A DNA stretch of 27,996 nt from Priapulus caudatus. Taxonomy: Eukaryota; Priapulida; Priapulimorpha; Priapulimorphida; Priapulidae. A model generated the notes under the pieces. The model had not been told where the DNA came from. It worked only from the letters and a program-made list of their open reading frames with translations, and made no database searches. The stretch is taken from positions 206,569-234,564 of the forward strand of contig NW_014577379.1 in NCBI RefSeq assembly GCF_000485595.1, given 5' to 3'. Shown here in pieces: positions 1 through 9,558 of this stretch. How positions within the stretch are numbered: the first letter of the stretch is position 1; the number at the start of each line of letters is the position of its first letter. A program made the position numbers and the translations under genes.

Positions 1-18
1 GTGATTCGTTGCACCCCT

Positions 19-2046
19 ACTATTTACCTGTATTTACCTGTCGCCGCCGCACGACTCATAGACGCATGGCGGCAGGGGGCAAGGGAGCCGTCCGACTCAT
101 AATTGTCGATCTCGTTTTTGAATGTGTTTACACTATCTAGAGGCACTAATACAACTAACTGGCAAAGAATTCCAGGAATCCACCACCCGCTGTGTGAAAA
201 AGTACTTGCGCAAGTCCAGGCGCGATCGCGCCTTGATCAATTTAAACTGATGACCTCTGGTTCTTGTATCAGAGGAAATAATGAAAAGTTTGTTTTTTAT
301 CCACTTTGTCTCTGTCAGTAAGAATCTTGAATACCTCAATCAAATCACCTCTCCACCTCCTCAGGTCTAGTTTGGTGAGCTTGAGCTTCTTGAGACGATC
401 TTCATAGGAGAGATGACAGAGCTCCGGTATCAGCTTGGTTGCCCTCAGCTGGACTTTCTCTATTAGGTCAATATCTTTTATCAAATGAGGGTTCCAGGCT
501 TGAACACAGTATTCCAATGTTGGGCGGACAAGGTGTTTGTAAAGTGCCATAACGATGTCAACTTCCTTGTAAATAAATGAGCGTTTAATCATGCCTAGAA
601 CTGGATTGGCCCTCTTAACTGCAGCTGCACACTCTGATGTTGTTTCCTCGAAGGTCACATCGCCCATGGTATAGTCAAATTTCTTGTTGGCATAGCCCAA
701 GTGCATGACCTTACACTTGCTTGCATTAAATAACATCAGCCAGTCAGCCGACTAGTCCATCAGACTATGCAGATCACATTGTAACTTTGCAGCATCATCC
801 TCATTCTCAATGGGACGGTATAATTTTGTGTCATCCGCAAACTTTTTCACCATAGATGTTACCGCGTTGTCAATGTCATTAATATATATCAGGAAAAGAG
901 TCGGTCCCAGGACCAAGCCTTGAGGTACCCCAATTGTCACTGGTGCCCATGGTGAAGACGAACCATTTACTACCACACGCTGATTTCTACCGTGAAGCCA
1001 GTCACTAACCCATCGCTGGATTGGTCCGATTATACCATGACTCTCTAGTTTCAAAGTCAGTCTGCGATGTGGGACCTTGTCAAATGCTTTTTGAAAGTCA
1101 AGCTATATTACGTCAACTGGTGTTCCGGAGTCCACATAATGCGTCACATCCTCAAGAATCTCTAACAGATTGGTTAAACAGGAACGACCAGACCTAAAAC
1201 CATGTTGCGTGTTAATAATAATGTCCTGGTTACCTAGATGATCAACGAACGCGTCTCTCAGCAAAGACTCCATTAATTTACACACCTAGCTGTGATGTAA
1301 GGTTGGCCGGACGGTAATTACATACTGCGTGACGTGGGCCCTTCTTAAATATTGGGGTGATATTTCCAAGTTTCCAGTCCTCGGGTACCTCGCCCTCATC
1401 CAGCGAGCGTTGAAAAATCCAGCACAGCGGTGCGGCAATAATGCTTGACGTCTCAATTAGCATAAGCGGATAAATACCATCAGGGCCAGCTGCCTTGTTT
1501 GGCTTCAGATGATCGAGCTTACTCTGAATAGAAGTAGTAGTGAAAATGACATTAGACACACTATCGGACAGAGTCCCGGAATACATACATTTCGGGGTTG
1601 GTAGGATGTTGCAATTCTCATGAGTAAACACTGATCCAAAATAGTCATTAAGGAGGGTGGCTGTTACTAGATCATCGGTCACACACTGGCCAGAATCGTC
1701 TTTAATCGGGCCGACGGAGTCCTTTGTCTTGAGCTTGCCTCTGGTGTAAGCAAAAAACGACTTGGCATCCTTCTTGATGTTGTTTGCCAGTTTCATCTCA
1801 AAGTCTCTCTTAGTGGTTCTAACCATCTTTGTCACAAGGCGTTGCTGGCGTTTATAAAGTTCGTAGGAGTACTGATCACCTTGTTGTCTATAGTTGGTCC
1901 AGTACTTTCGTTTCTTACGAATCTCTCGCAAGGTTTTTCGAGTCATCCATCGTGGCTTGTTGTTTTGGCGCCTAAGTTTTTTGGGAATGAATTTGTCGAC
2001 GGTTGATATAAAAGTTGTCATGAAAACATCCAAAGGCCACAAGTGT
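19..2046 (-). mobile_element. Non-LTR (CR1/L2-like) retrotransposon, 5'-truncated copy A
   Basis: Read on the minus strand, this stretch encodes the region before the reverse transcriptase (RT), the RT itself and a C-terminal domain. The endonuclease domain is absent, so the copy is 5'-truncated near 2046, as is usual for target-primed reverse transcription. The 3' end (low coordinates) finishes in short tandem repeats of a caggtaaata-like unit at about 19-41, typical of CR1/L2-type 3' tails. A second copy at 11757-13053 is nearly identical over the shared part. I found no clear target-site duplication. The superfamily call is confident; the exact clade is not. Confidence 0.88.
133..2042 (-). 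pseudogene. Reverse transcriptase ORF of retrotransposon copy A, broken
   Basis: Minus-strand ORF2 remnant. 2042-1278 encodes a basic linker, then the RT entry motifs with the residues LKPNKAAGPDGIYP and PEDWKLGNITPIFKKG, and runs to NYRPANLTSQL. The frame is then lost by one base; the next frame starts at CKLMES (about 1285) and covers the RT palm. Breaks visible by comparison with copy B are a TAG at 1103-1105 (tyrosine in copy B, just before motif A), a TAG at 752-754 (tryptophan in copy B), and an extra A near 300 that shifts the frame in the C-terminal domain. Motif B reads IGVPQGLVLGP instead of SGVPQGSVLGP. Motif C, FADD, is kept. It cannot make a full protein. Confidence 0.85.
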
Positions 2047-2153
2047 CAAGCATTAATGTGATGCAATGTGTAATATAGTTGTATAATAATAAATAAATGT
2101 GAACCCATAAATTAACATGAATTTGCATTTTATTTTACATGTATACTTTATAA

Positions 2154-2317
2154 ACAAGTGCCGCGGAGCGACAGCGCTCATCTAACGTCTACTGCGGTGA
2201 CTCTGTGGTGGAGTGGTGGGATTCTAGTAAACCCTGTTAGTCCCAAATGTGTTCACATACACGCCGAAACAGTGGAATGCACAGGGATGGTATCAGGAAC
2301 CTTCTCAAAGGGAATGT
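2154..2317 (+). repeat. Left 164-bp inverted-repeat arm
   Basis: Pairs with 6848-7011. One frame stays open in both arms (starting PRSDSAHLTSTAV), but the two reading frames diverge as soon as the repeat ends. I read the open frame as a by-product of the repeat's near identity and not as a gene. Confidence 0.85.
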
Positions 2318-2405
2318 CTCGTTCGCAGATCGCTTATGAAAGAGTTTGCCCCACCGAGATGGATTGACGTAATAGATGTTTCCAGATATTGACAAGATGG
2401 AAGTT

Positions 2406-4870
2406 CCCTACGTACGTAGTTAAGCTCAACAACTATTTGCCAAGACAGAGAGGTAAGTCACTCAATCACAGCTTTTAGTACGCCAAGCCACAGGCTGAAT
2501 ATACGGAGAGCTGCCCACCTGTAACTGAATTACACAGGCAAAACTACACAGTACACTGCGCCAGCTGCATCTTACATGTTAACACACACTGACAGTAAGA
2601 TGGCCATAGAATCTAATACGATTTAAGGAGCCATACATTCTTCGAACCAAATTTAGCTTGTTGAAATTTCACTCTGTGACATGTAGGAAACCTTCATGAC
2701 ATCCAGGCATGTATAGATTCTACTAGCCCAAAACCTTTCGCAGTCAAATTCTTGTCTAACAGTAACAGTAAAACAAAAATCCATGTTTAACCTCCTTTGA
2801 GAGTCAAAAGGATTTATCCGACATTACTCTTCGCATGTCGCAGGAAAGTCTACATTCATTTTGGTTCCCTCTTTTCAATAAAGTCCAAGTAAAAAGATCG
2901 GCTATTAAATGAGGTCAACGTTCCTATTTTGTGCCAAAACAAAAGATTAAACAAGAAAAACCAGGAGCGCTGTTCTTTATCACAAAAATTGGGCCAATTT
3001 CCCTGATTTTATGATACCGTATAAATTCGCTCCTACATTAATTTAGGAACAATATGGTTACATTAAAATCGTGCACTGGACGGCGACTTTATATTGCCAT
3101 TTAGAGCGTGAACCCGCTACACTTATAAATTTCCCGTTCTCAACTCACTCCCTATATTAAACTAATAGTAGATTGTGGTCGTTTTATATAAAACCTCCTA
3201 TAAATTTTCATTTGATCTCACTTTTGCTTTTATAATTGAACAATAACACTGGGAGAGAACATTTATTCAACTTTCTCAACTAACGGTCTGTATAGCTAAC
3301 GCGTCGAATGTGGCCTGCAAACTTGCGAGTGCATAAGTTTTGTTTGCCCGCAATCTGCCCTACTCTCAGGAATATTCCTGTGTCGACGGCATTTTGCAGT
3401 TTTGGCCGCCATCCGTCAGTTACCTTTAATGGTTATGATGAGAAAGACTAGTTGAGTGTCGTTTCTCACCCCTATTAGTTTTTTACACACCTAATAATTT
3501 TGTCTCTTTCTTTAATGGAATCCTTCCTAATGTCGTGCACTTTGATTGCCCAGAGACCCATGAAACTTTTCAATGACTTTGACATTTCCCAAACAAACTC
3601 GGTTTTTCCGGATTTTAAAACCCGCCCCTGTACGCGATAATCCTAGTGAGTTACCTAAACTTACGCTGAAACCCCGTGAACCATTAGACCTAGATTAGAA
3701 TTACCAAGCTTTTCTCGCCTCATAAGTTTTATAAAAACCACCCGCGTTTGGTATAATATCAGGTCAACACAATTCATATTCAATTGTAATGCCTTATTTT
3801 ATTCTAGACACCAACAGTAAACGGCAAACGCTGTCACAGAATAACAATTATATACATGTACACATATACGAACAAGAATTACTAGGCCCAGTGTTTAGTC
3901 GAATATTTAAACAGAAAATTTCGATTGTGGCACATCAAGTCTGTTTTTTTGAGGGTACAAGAAACGTTAGGTGTCCGAGCCACTTATCTAAAAGTTCTAA
4001 CACCTAACCGCAGCCGGCTGCGAAAAGGTGGCGATTTAGGATATGCTTTACTAAACGGGCAACGTCCCTAATTTTAACACAACTAGGTATATTACCGATA
4101 TATTTAAAGAATGACTGCGCCAACAGGAAACCCTAAAAAGTGCACCTAACCCGTAGAACCCTGACACCCTTTAACCCTAACACTAACTCGCCCCCTATTC
4201 CATACACCGCTCACCTAATAGCTACGTCCTATCACCCTAGAAAACTCGTAATAGCCCCTAAAAAACCATCGTGGCTCCGCGTTGCAGCTCGTAATTTAAC
4301 CATTGTCTGACAAAATCACTATCAGTCATGTGGTCTAAAATTTCCACGAGCAAGGTTTTTGTTTTTTTCTTGTTTTCCTTTGTCCCGCAACATGGCTTGA
4401 AAACATATTCAAAATATCGAAAAACCAGGAACCCTAAATTCAGCCGCAACAGCATGGACCCATTATTCACATGGCCTCCCCTTTCTTTGGGGATGGCTTG
4501 CCACCTTCCCTTTATATATTTATTCGCTATAATTCGCTAATTGTCAGTCAGAGCACATAAATCAGCGACTGTCATATGTTTGCGACTTACCCTGTCCGTC
4601 TCTGGATAAATCGATAAATCATATGTAGGTGATTAATATGAATGGCTTTCTCTGTATAGAATTGAGGATTATGAAGACCATTACTCCATACCAAATATTT
4701 TTTATCCTATGAAAATAATTAATATACTCCCCTTAAATATTAAAGTATCACCTCTTCAAACACTCTAATCCAATTAATCTTCCCATGTAATCTGCGCGCT
4801 GAGTAGCTTAAGAGGAAACTGAAGGTAAAGGTGATTTCAGGACTATCTTAATAGTTCTGACACGCTAACA
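2406..4870. other. No gene seen; AT-rich interior of the TIR block
   Basis: I see no protein-coding similarity, RNA gene or strong repeat here. The stretch at about 4130-4260 is C-rich with several ccctaac-like words, resembling degenerate telomere-type sequence. A similar patch lies at about 6480-6610 on the same strand. Confidence 0.4.
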
Positions 4871-6774
4871 TAATGTATGCAATTGGGTGAGTATACGAAT
4901 CCTATATATATATATAAACATCCAGATCAACCAGCAGTGCTGCTCGCGAGTATTGACGGATTTTCGGCTGGCCGGGGGTGCCAGGTGCCCGTTGGCTACC
5001 CGCGGGGATACGGCCCGCGCCTCCCCCCACCCGAGCGTCGCCATGCGGGGTTACCAAAACCGACGTTCGGCCAAAATAACGCTCGCAGCTCTCCAAAATC
5101 TCCGGTAAAGGCGGTATTTTTCGCTGCAACAAAATTCCGGCCCCAAAAAATTTTAAAAAAAAAGGGGGGTATTTGACTTTTCACCGGCGGATTTCTTTAA
5201 AAGGGCCGCCTCCGGAACGTGTGTTTTTCCTCTTATCTTTCCATTTCTTGTATATCATAAGAAACAACTTTATCAATTCGGTCCCTCATTTTCGCGGTGA
5301 GCGCCGATCAAATTCGGCTGAAATTCCTCGCTAGTTTAGAAAGCTCATTCAGGATTATTTAATTTTGAAATGTAAAAATATTGCCCCCTTGGTTCCCCGT
5401 ACTCTCGGATCCACTCGCACATATACCAGAGCGTGAGGTGCGAGGTCCAGTTGTGGTTTTTCTGAAAAGCTGCTGGTTCGACAGTTCCACACGCTTACGA
5501 CGTGAGTCAACAGATGCACTAGTCCAAAAAGCGGTGCTTAGGAGAAGTGCAGCAGGCTCACCTGCGATAGGGGGTACATTGAGCTCAAATAGAGAAGGGG
5601 CAACCATTATCACTCCCTTAACTTAAGGTTATAGGGAGGGAAAGGCGAAATAGTTCCGGGCGATCTTAAGCGGTGGGGGGGTCTCCAAAAAGGCAAATAG
5701 GCGAAAAAAACTCTCGCCGCCGAAACAAAGAATTGTCTAATACGGTCTCGACCCTGTAGGCTCGTGATAGTATGCGTGCTCATTAGCATCATGGTTTTAG
5801 GAAAGCCATCACTGCTGCGTCGAATTGGCGAGGTCACAGGCTTCCAAAGCGCTCCAGCCCTATGGGCACGAGAAGAAGGTCGGGAGAGTTTTACAAGACG
5901 AGATTATTTTCCTTTTAAGCAGTCCTGGGACGAGTTCAGTGGGTGGTGGGCGTGCTCCTCTCGAGAAGGGGAATGGAAGCCGGAAGCATTTTATGTGGCG
6001 TAATAACTTCTCGCTTATTTACCATAACAACTCGCTGGAGGGCGCCCGGGTGACCCTAGGTCTAGTTTTCTTTTATTGGTCTTTACTCTGGATAAAGGAC
6101 GCTCATATACATTAAATTTGTTGCTCTTGATGTGGTCCTACTGCGAGTGATGCGGATAATGAACGGTAGAGTCTGATTGGTTCGGTTCAATAACTTACGA
6201 CGTCACAAAGATATATGCGCCTCACAGGACGAGGAGGTTAAACATGGATTTTTTGACTGTCTGTTAGAAAGGATAGGTTGACTGCCCGGATTTGGCTAGT
6301 TTTAGAATCTCTCATAACATGCCTGGATGGCTTATTGGAGGCCTACAGTATTGTTGCAGCCAGTGAATTTCCACCAGGCCTAAAAAATTGATTGCTCTCG
6401 GTAAATTATAACGCTCGTGGGAAATAAATTTACACTCGTTTTTGATGCTAGCTTTAGTAATAAGCTCGTAGACACTTCTGGCCTAACCCTAAACCTAAAA
6501 AACCATTAGTACCCCTGAGCCATTATACGCTCTACCATATGTAACCTCTAAATCCCTTAATCGCCTACCAATCCTCTGTATTCCCTAACGGCTACTTAAC
6601 CCGTAGACGACAAAGATTTTATAGCACCAATTGATTCGCGTTATTCAAGGGTGCGCGATCCTGACTGTGATTGCGCAGCCTGTAGGCGTTGCGTTAGCGT
6701 AAATGGGATGAGTGTTTTACCTATTCTGCTCTTGCACAGGATAAGGTGTTGCTGCTACGTATGACTGGCGAGCT
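4871..6774. other. No recognised gene; GC-rich island at 4960-5200, then unassigned
   Basis: The GC content rises sharply at about 4960-5060 and falls again into an A-run at 5145-5166. Short open frames on both strands at 4877-5184, 5359-5626, 5610-5837 and 5764-6115 overlap each other and show no protein family I know. A possible decayed mobile element is the simplest reading. Confidence 0.35.
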
Positions 6775-6847
6775 TCCATCTTTAACTCTGAAGACACTTA
6801 AACGTAACGCCGCCATCTCGTGGCACTTTCATTAACGATCCCAACGA

Positions 6848-7011
6848 ACATTTCTTTTGAGAAGGTTCCTGATACCATCCCTGTGCATTCCACTGTTTCG
6901 GCGTGTATGTGAACACATTTGGGACTAACAGGGTTTACTAGAATCCCACCACTCCACCACAGAGTCACCGCAGTAGACGTTAGATGAGCGCTGTCGCTAT
7001 GCGGCACTTGT
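6848..7011 (-). repeat. Right 164-bp inverted-repeat arm
   Basis: Reverse complement of 2154-2317 with about four differences. The outer end reads GCGGCACTTGT and is followed by TAA. Confidence 0.85.
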
Positions 7012-7117
7012 TAATTACCTTACGCAATTACTTAATTATTTACCTAACCCTACGCGGCTTAGATTTTCCGAATATAGGATACCAACGTCAGACATACAAT
7101 ACATCAGTGTTGTAGAC

Positions 7118-7297
7118 GAGTCCGCACCCCCCGAGTCCGAGTCCGAGTCCGCACCCCCCGAGTCCGAGTCCGAGTCCGAGTCCGCGCCACCCGAGTCCGA
7201 GTCCGAGTCCGCACCCCCCGAGTCCGAGTCCGAGTCCGAGTCCGCGCCACCCGAGTCCGAGTTCGAGTCCACACCACCCGAGTCCGAGTCCGAGTCC
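7118..7297 (+). repeat. GAGTCC hexamer array
   Basis: GAGTCC units in blocks of two to four are separated by GCACCCCCC or GCGCCACCC spacers, giving a higher-order period of about 30-36 bp. All three minus-strand frames stay open (SDSDSGGADSDSD, GLGLGWRGLGL, TRTRTRVARTRT). This is expected from a repeat without stop codons and is not evidence of a gene. Confidence 0.9.
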
Positions 7298-7303
7298 AGT
7301 TTT

Positions 7304-7372
7304 GATAAAGAAAGGGAGAAAATCGGGAAAAAAGGGGAAAAAAAGGAAAAAATCGGGAAAATGGGGAAAAAT
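7304..7372 (+). repeat. Purine-rich tract with imperfect gggaaaaa units
   Basis: Nearly pure A/G sequence with recurring aatcggg and ggggaaaaa words, directly after the hexamer array. Confidence 0.75.
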
Positions 7373-7420
7373 CGCAACAGTGCATCGTATACATTCGAAA
7401 GTGTATAGCGATGTTTCACG

Positions 7421-7557
7421 TGACGTCATAGATCAGGTCACGTGTATTTGTTATACATGTGTTGTGGTTGGCAGAAGCGAAGCGTGCTGCTTGACATTTA
7501 CAGATGAATGACCACATGTTCTGATAGAAAGTGCTGTTTATATAGTGCACGTACACG

Positions 7558-7589
<32 letters not shown>

Positions 7590-8653
7590 TGTGTGCGTGT
7601 GCACGTACAGGTACACGTGCGGGTGTGCGTGCGTGTGCACGTACACGTTCGTACGTGCGCGCGTGACACGTACACGTGCCTGTGCACGTACACGTGCCTG
7701 CATGTGTGCGTGTGTGCGTGTGCGTGCGTGTGCACGTACACGTGCGTGCGTGCGTGCGTGCGTACACGTGCGTGCATGTGTGGGTGCATGTGTGCGTGTG
7801 CACGTGCGTGCGTGTGCAAGTACGCGTGCGTGCGTGTGTACGTACACGTGTGTTCGTGCGTGCGTGCGTGCGTGTGCACTTACACGTGCGCACAGCACAT
7901 ACACCTGCGTGCATTCGTGCGTGCGTACGTGCGTGCGTGTGCAGGTACACGTGTATGCATGCGCGCGTGCGTGCGTTTGGATGTACACGTGCGCGCGTGC
8001 GTACCTGCATATGCACGTACAGTCATACACATGCGTGCGTGCATGCGTGCGTGCGTGCGTGTGCACGTACACGTGCGTGCATGCGTGAGTGCGTGCGTGT
8101 GCACGTACACGTGCGTGCATGCGTGCGTGCGTGCGTGTGCACGTACACGTGCGTGCATGCGTGCGTGCGTGCATGTGCACGTACACGTGCGTGCGTGCAT
8201 GCGTACGTGTGCACGACGTACACGTGCGTACATGAGTGTGTGCGTGCGTGTGCACGAACACGTGCGTGCGTGCGTCCGTGTGTGTGCACGTACACGTGCG
8301 TGTGTGCGTGCGTGCGTGTGTGCGCGTGTGCATATGCACGTAGACGTGCGTGCGTGCGTGTGCACGTAAACGTGCGTGCACGAGTGTGTGCGTGCGTGTG
8401 CACGTACACGTGCGTGCGTGTGTGCGGACGTGCGTGTGTACGTACACGTGCGTGCGTGCGTGCGTGTGAACTTACACGTGCGTGCATGCGTGCGTGCGTC
8501 AGTGTGTGTGCACGTACACGTGCGTGCGTGCGTGCGTGTGTGCGCACGTGTGCAGGTACACGTGCGTGCGTGCGTGCGTGTGCTTGTATCGAACAATATC
8601 ACACATCTGCTTGCTGCCAACCGTTAAACTGCGCATGTGCGCATATGACGTCA
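7421..8653. mobile_element. Possible inverted-repeat element enclosing the GTGC array
   Basis: GACGTCATA followed at some distance by GGTTGGCAG.AAGC on the left (7421-7480) matches the reverse complement of the right flank (8610-8653), with GCTGCCAACC followed by TGACGTCA. The array lies between. The arms are short and spaced differently, so this is only suggestive. Confidence 0.35.
7546..8584 (+). repeat. About 1-kb GTGC-rich minisatellite with CACGTACACGTG motif
   Basis: The array alternates runs of (GTGC)n or (GTGT)n with an almost invariant GTGCACGTACACGTGC core. The spacing is variable, mostly about 30-45 bp, and there are more than twenty cores. It is almost strictly alternating purine-pyrimidine, so prone to Z-DNA. 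Long open frames on both strands (for example 7416-8447 minus, THARTHAR-type) are repeat artefacts. Confidence 0.93.
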
Positions 8654-8654
8654 A

Positions 8655-9000
8655 TGTTTATAAACATGATATGATGATATCATTATAAGCTCTTTGGCCA
8701 TAGTCAGCCGAAAACACAGAGACACGAGTCATACGAAACGTGTCAAAGTAACGGATCCATTTCTGTTTTACGCGAATGACACGGCTTGTTGAACCAAATG
8801 AGAGAGTGCTAGTACCTTCGAAGTGGTAGAAGAAGAGAAAGAAGTGGTAGAAAAAGCGCAAAGGGACGAAGTGACAGCAGATTCAAACCAAAAGGACAAG
8901 AATCTTAATTGAGCCATTGGAAACGTTACAAGATTAGGCCGTGTATCTAGAAAACCTAAGAGTTTTAGTGTACAATATGTACAGTTGTGTACTATGTATG
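8655..9000. other. No gene seen
   Basis: AT-moderate sequence with short perfect palindromes near the left edge (TGTTTATAAACA at about 8655). Nothing codes recognisably. Confidence 0.4.
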
Positions 9001-9005
9001 TAGTG

Positions 9006-9149
9006 GCCTCGAGCCGGCCTCGACCCGAGTCCTCGAGTCCGGATGGCTCGAGTCCGAGTCAGAGTCATTGCACTCCTAGGCCAAGACCGAGACCGAGACC
9101 AAGGAAAACGGTCTCGAGGCCGGTCTCGAAGCCAAGACCGGCCTCAAGA
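9006..9149 (+). repeat. GAGTCC / GAGACC-rich palindromic cluster
   Basis: Repeated CGAGTCC, CTCGAG, AAGACCG and GAGACC words make several short palindromes. The right flank (CTACAACACTGCAATACATTG) is the reverse complement of a sequence like that left of the 7118 array (AATACATCAGTGTTGTAG). The two arrays are therefore probably inverted copies of one repeat family. Confidence 0.6.
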
Positions 9150-9181
9150 CCTACAACACTGCAATACATTGACGCTCATAT

Positions 9182-9368
9182 GGTCTATGTCCCCCAGGGT
9201 ACTGCCGGAACGTACCCTGGTAACTATCTGATATGGTTAGGGTTAGGGTTCTAGAGAGTAGGCGACTCTCTAGACTCGTTAGTGGAGTAGCCAGTAGGCA
9301 AGGTACGGTCCGGCATATTAGATATAGTACCAGGGTACGTTCCGGCAGTACCCTGGGGGACATAGACC
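9182..9368. mobile_element. MITE family 1, copy 1 (187 bp)
   Basis: There is a perfect 41-bp terminal inverted repeat, 9182-9222 against 9328-9368, beginning GGTCTATGTCCCCCAGGG. The centre contains a short telomere-like tract, GGTTAGGGTTAGGGTT, at about 9235. A diverged second copy lies at 20535-20762. Confidence 0.85.
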
Positions 9369-9529
9369 CTCTCAGCTACATTGACAGTTGTGTAGGAGTG
9401 TAGTACTACTACTAGTCAGTAGTCCTAGTTAGGCAATAGGTGTTAACGCAAATACAGTAGCCAAAACATTTTGTCTTTGAGAATCCGATCCGTAAGCTGC
9501 ATGGTAAATCTAAATGCACGGAATACCCA

Positions 9530-9558
9530 TTTATCTGTATTTTGTAGCAGTTACTGAA
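9530..9558 (+). promoter_or_regulatory. Candidate 3' splice acceptor before gene 1 ATG
   Basis: A pyrimidine-rich tract ends in TTTTGTAG at 9547, then 11 nt, then the ATG at 9559. Gene 2 has the same arrangement with exactly the same 11-nt spacing. This points to a 5'-UTR intron or a spliced-leader acceptor. It argues against the in-frame upstream ATG at 9514, which would lie inside the intron. Confidence 0.6.

Larger units (their letters stand above)
2154..7011. mobile_element. Candidate 4.9-kb non-autonomous TIR element
   Basis: The sequence at 2154-2317 recurs in reverse complement at 6848-7011, about 164 bp with only about four mismatches by eye. Weaker similarity continues inward to about 2405 and 6775. 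The outermost bases are ACAAGTGCCGC, and TAA lies directly outside both ends (2151-2153 and 7012-7014), which could be a 3-bp target duplication of the PIF/Harbinger type. I recognise no transposase or other protein between the arms. It could equally be two independent insertions of one short repeat in opposite orientation, or an inverted segmental duplication. Confidence 0.5.

Noticed and set aside
2158-2367. Conserved 50-residue frame present in both inverted-repeat arms
   Set aside because: Nucleotide identity of the arms is near complete, so the protein identity carries no extra evidence of selection. The frames diverge outside the repeat.
7036-7429. Minus-strand Ser-Asp or Gly-Leu repeat proteins
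   Set aside because: All three frames of the GAGTCC array are open at once, which is a property of the repeat and not of a gene.
7546-8584. CRISPR array
   Set aside because: The repeats are imperfect, the spacers are themselves GTGC repeats, and the context is a eukaryotic genome.
7416-8674. Long open frames of up to 343 codons on both strands (Thr-His-Ala-Arg and Cys-Val-Arg-Ala repeats)
   Set aside because: They exist in many overlapping frames because the GTGC array has few stop codons. They have no domain, no start context and no unique sequence.
9514-9558. Upstream in-frame ATG as the start of P450 gene 1
   Set aside because: It lies before a splice-acceptor-like AG, adds 15 residues that gene 2 lacks, and the ATG at 9559 matches gene 2's MAL(D/E)GKL start.
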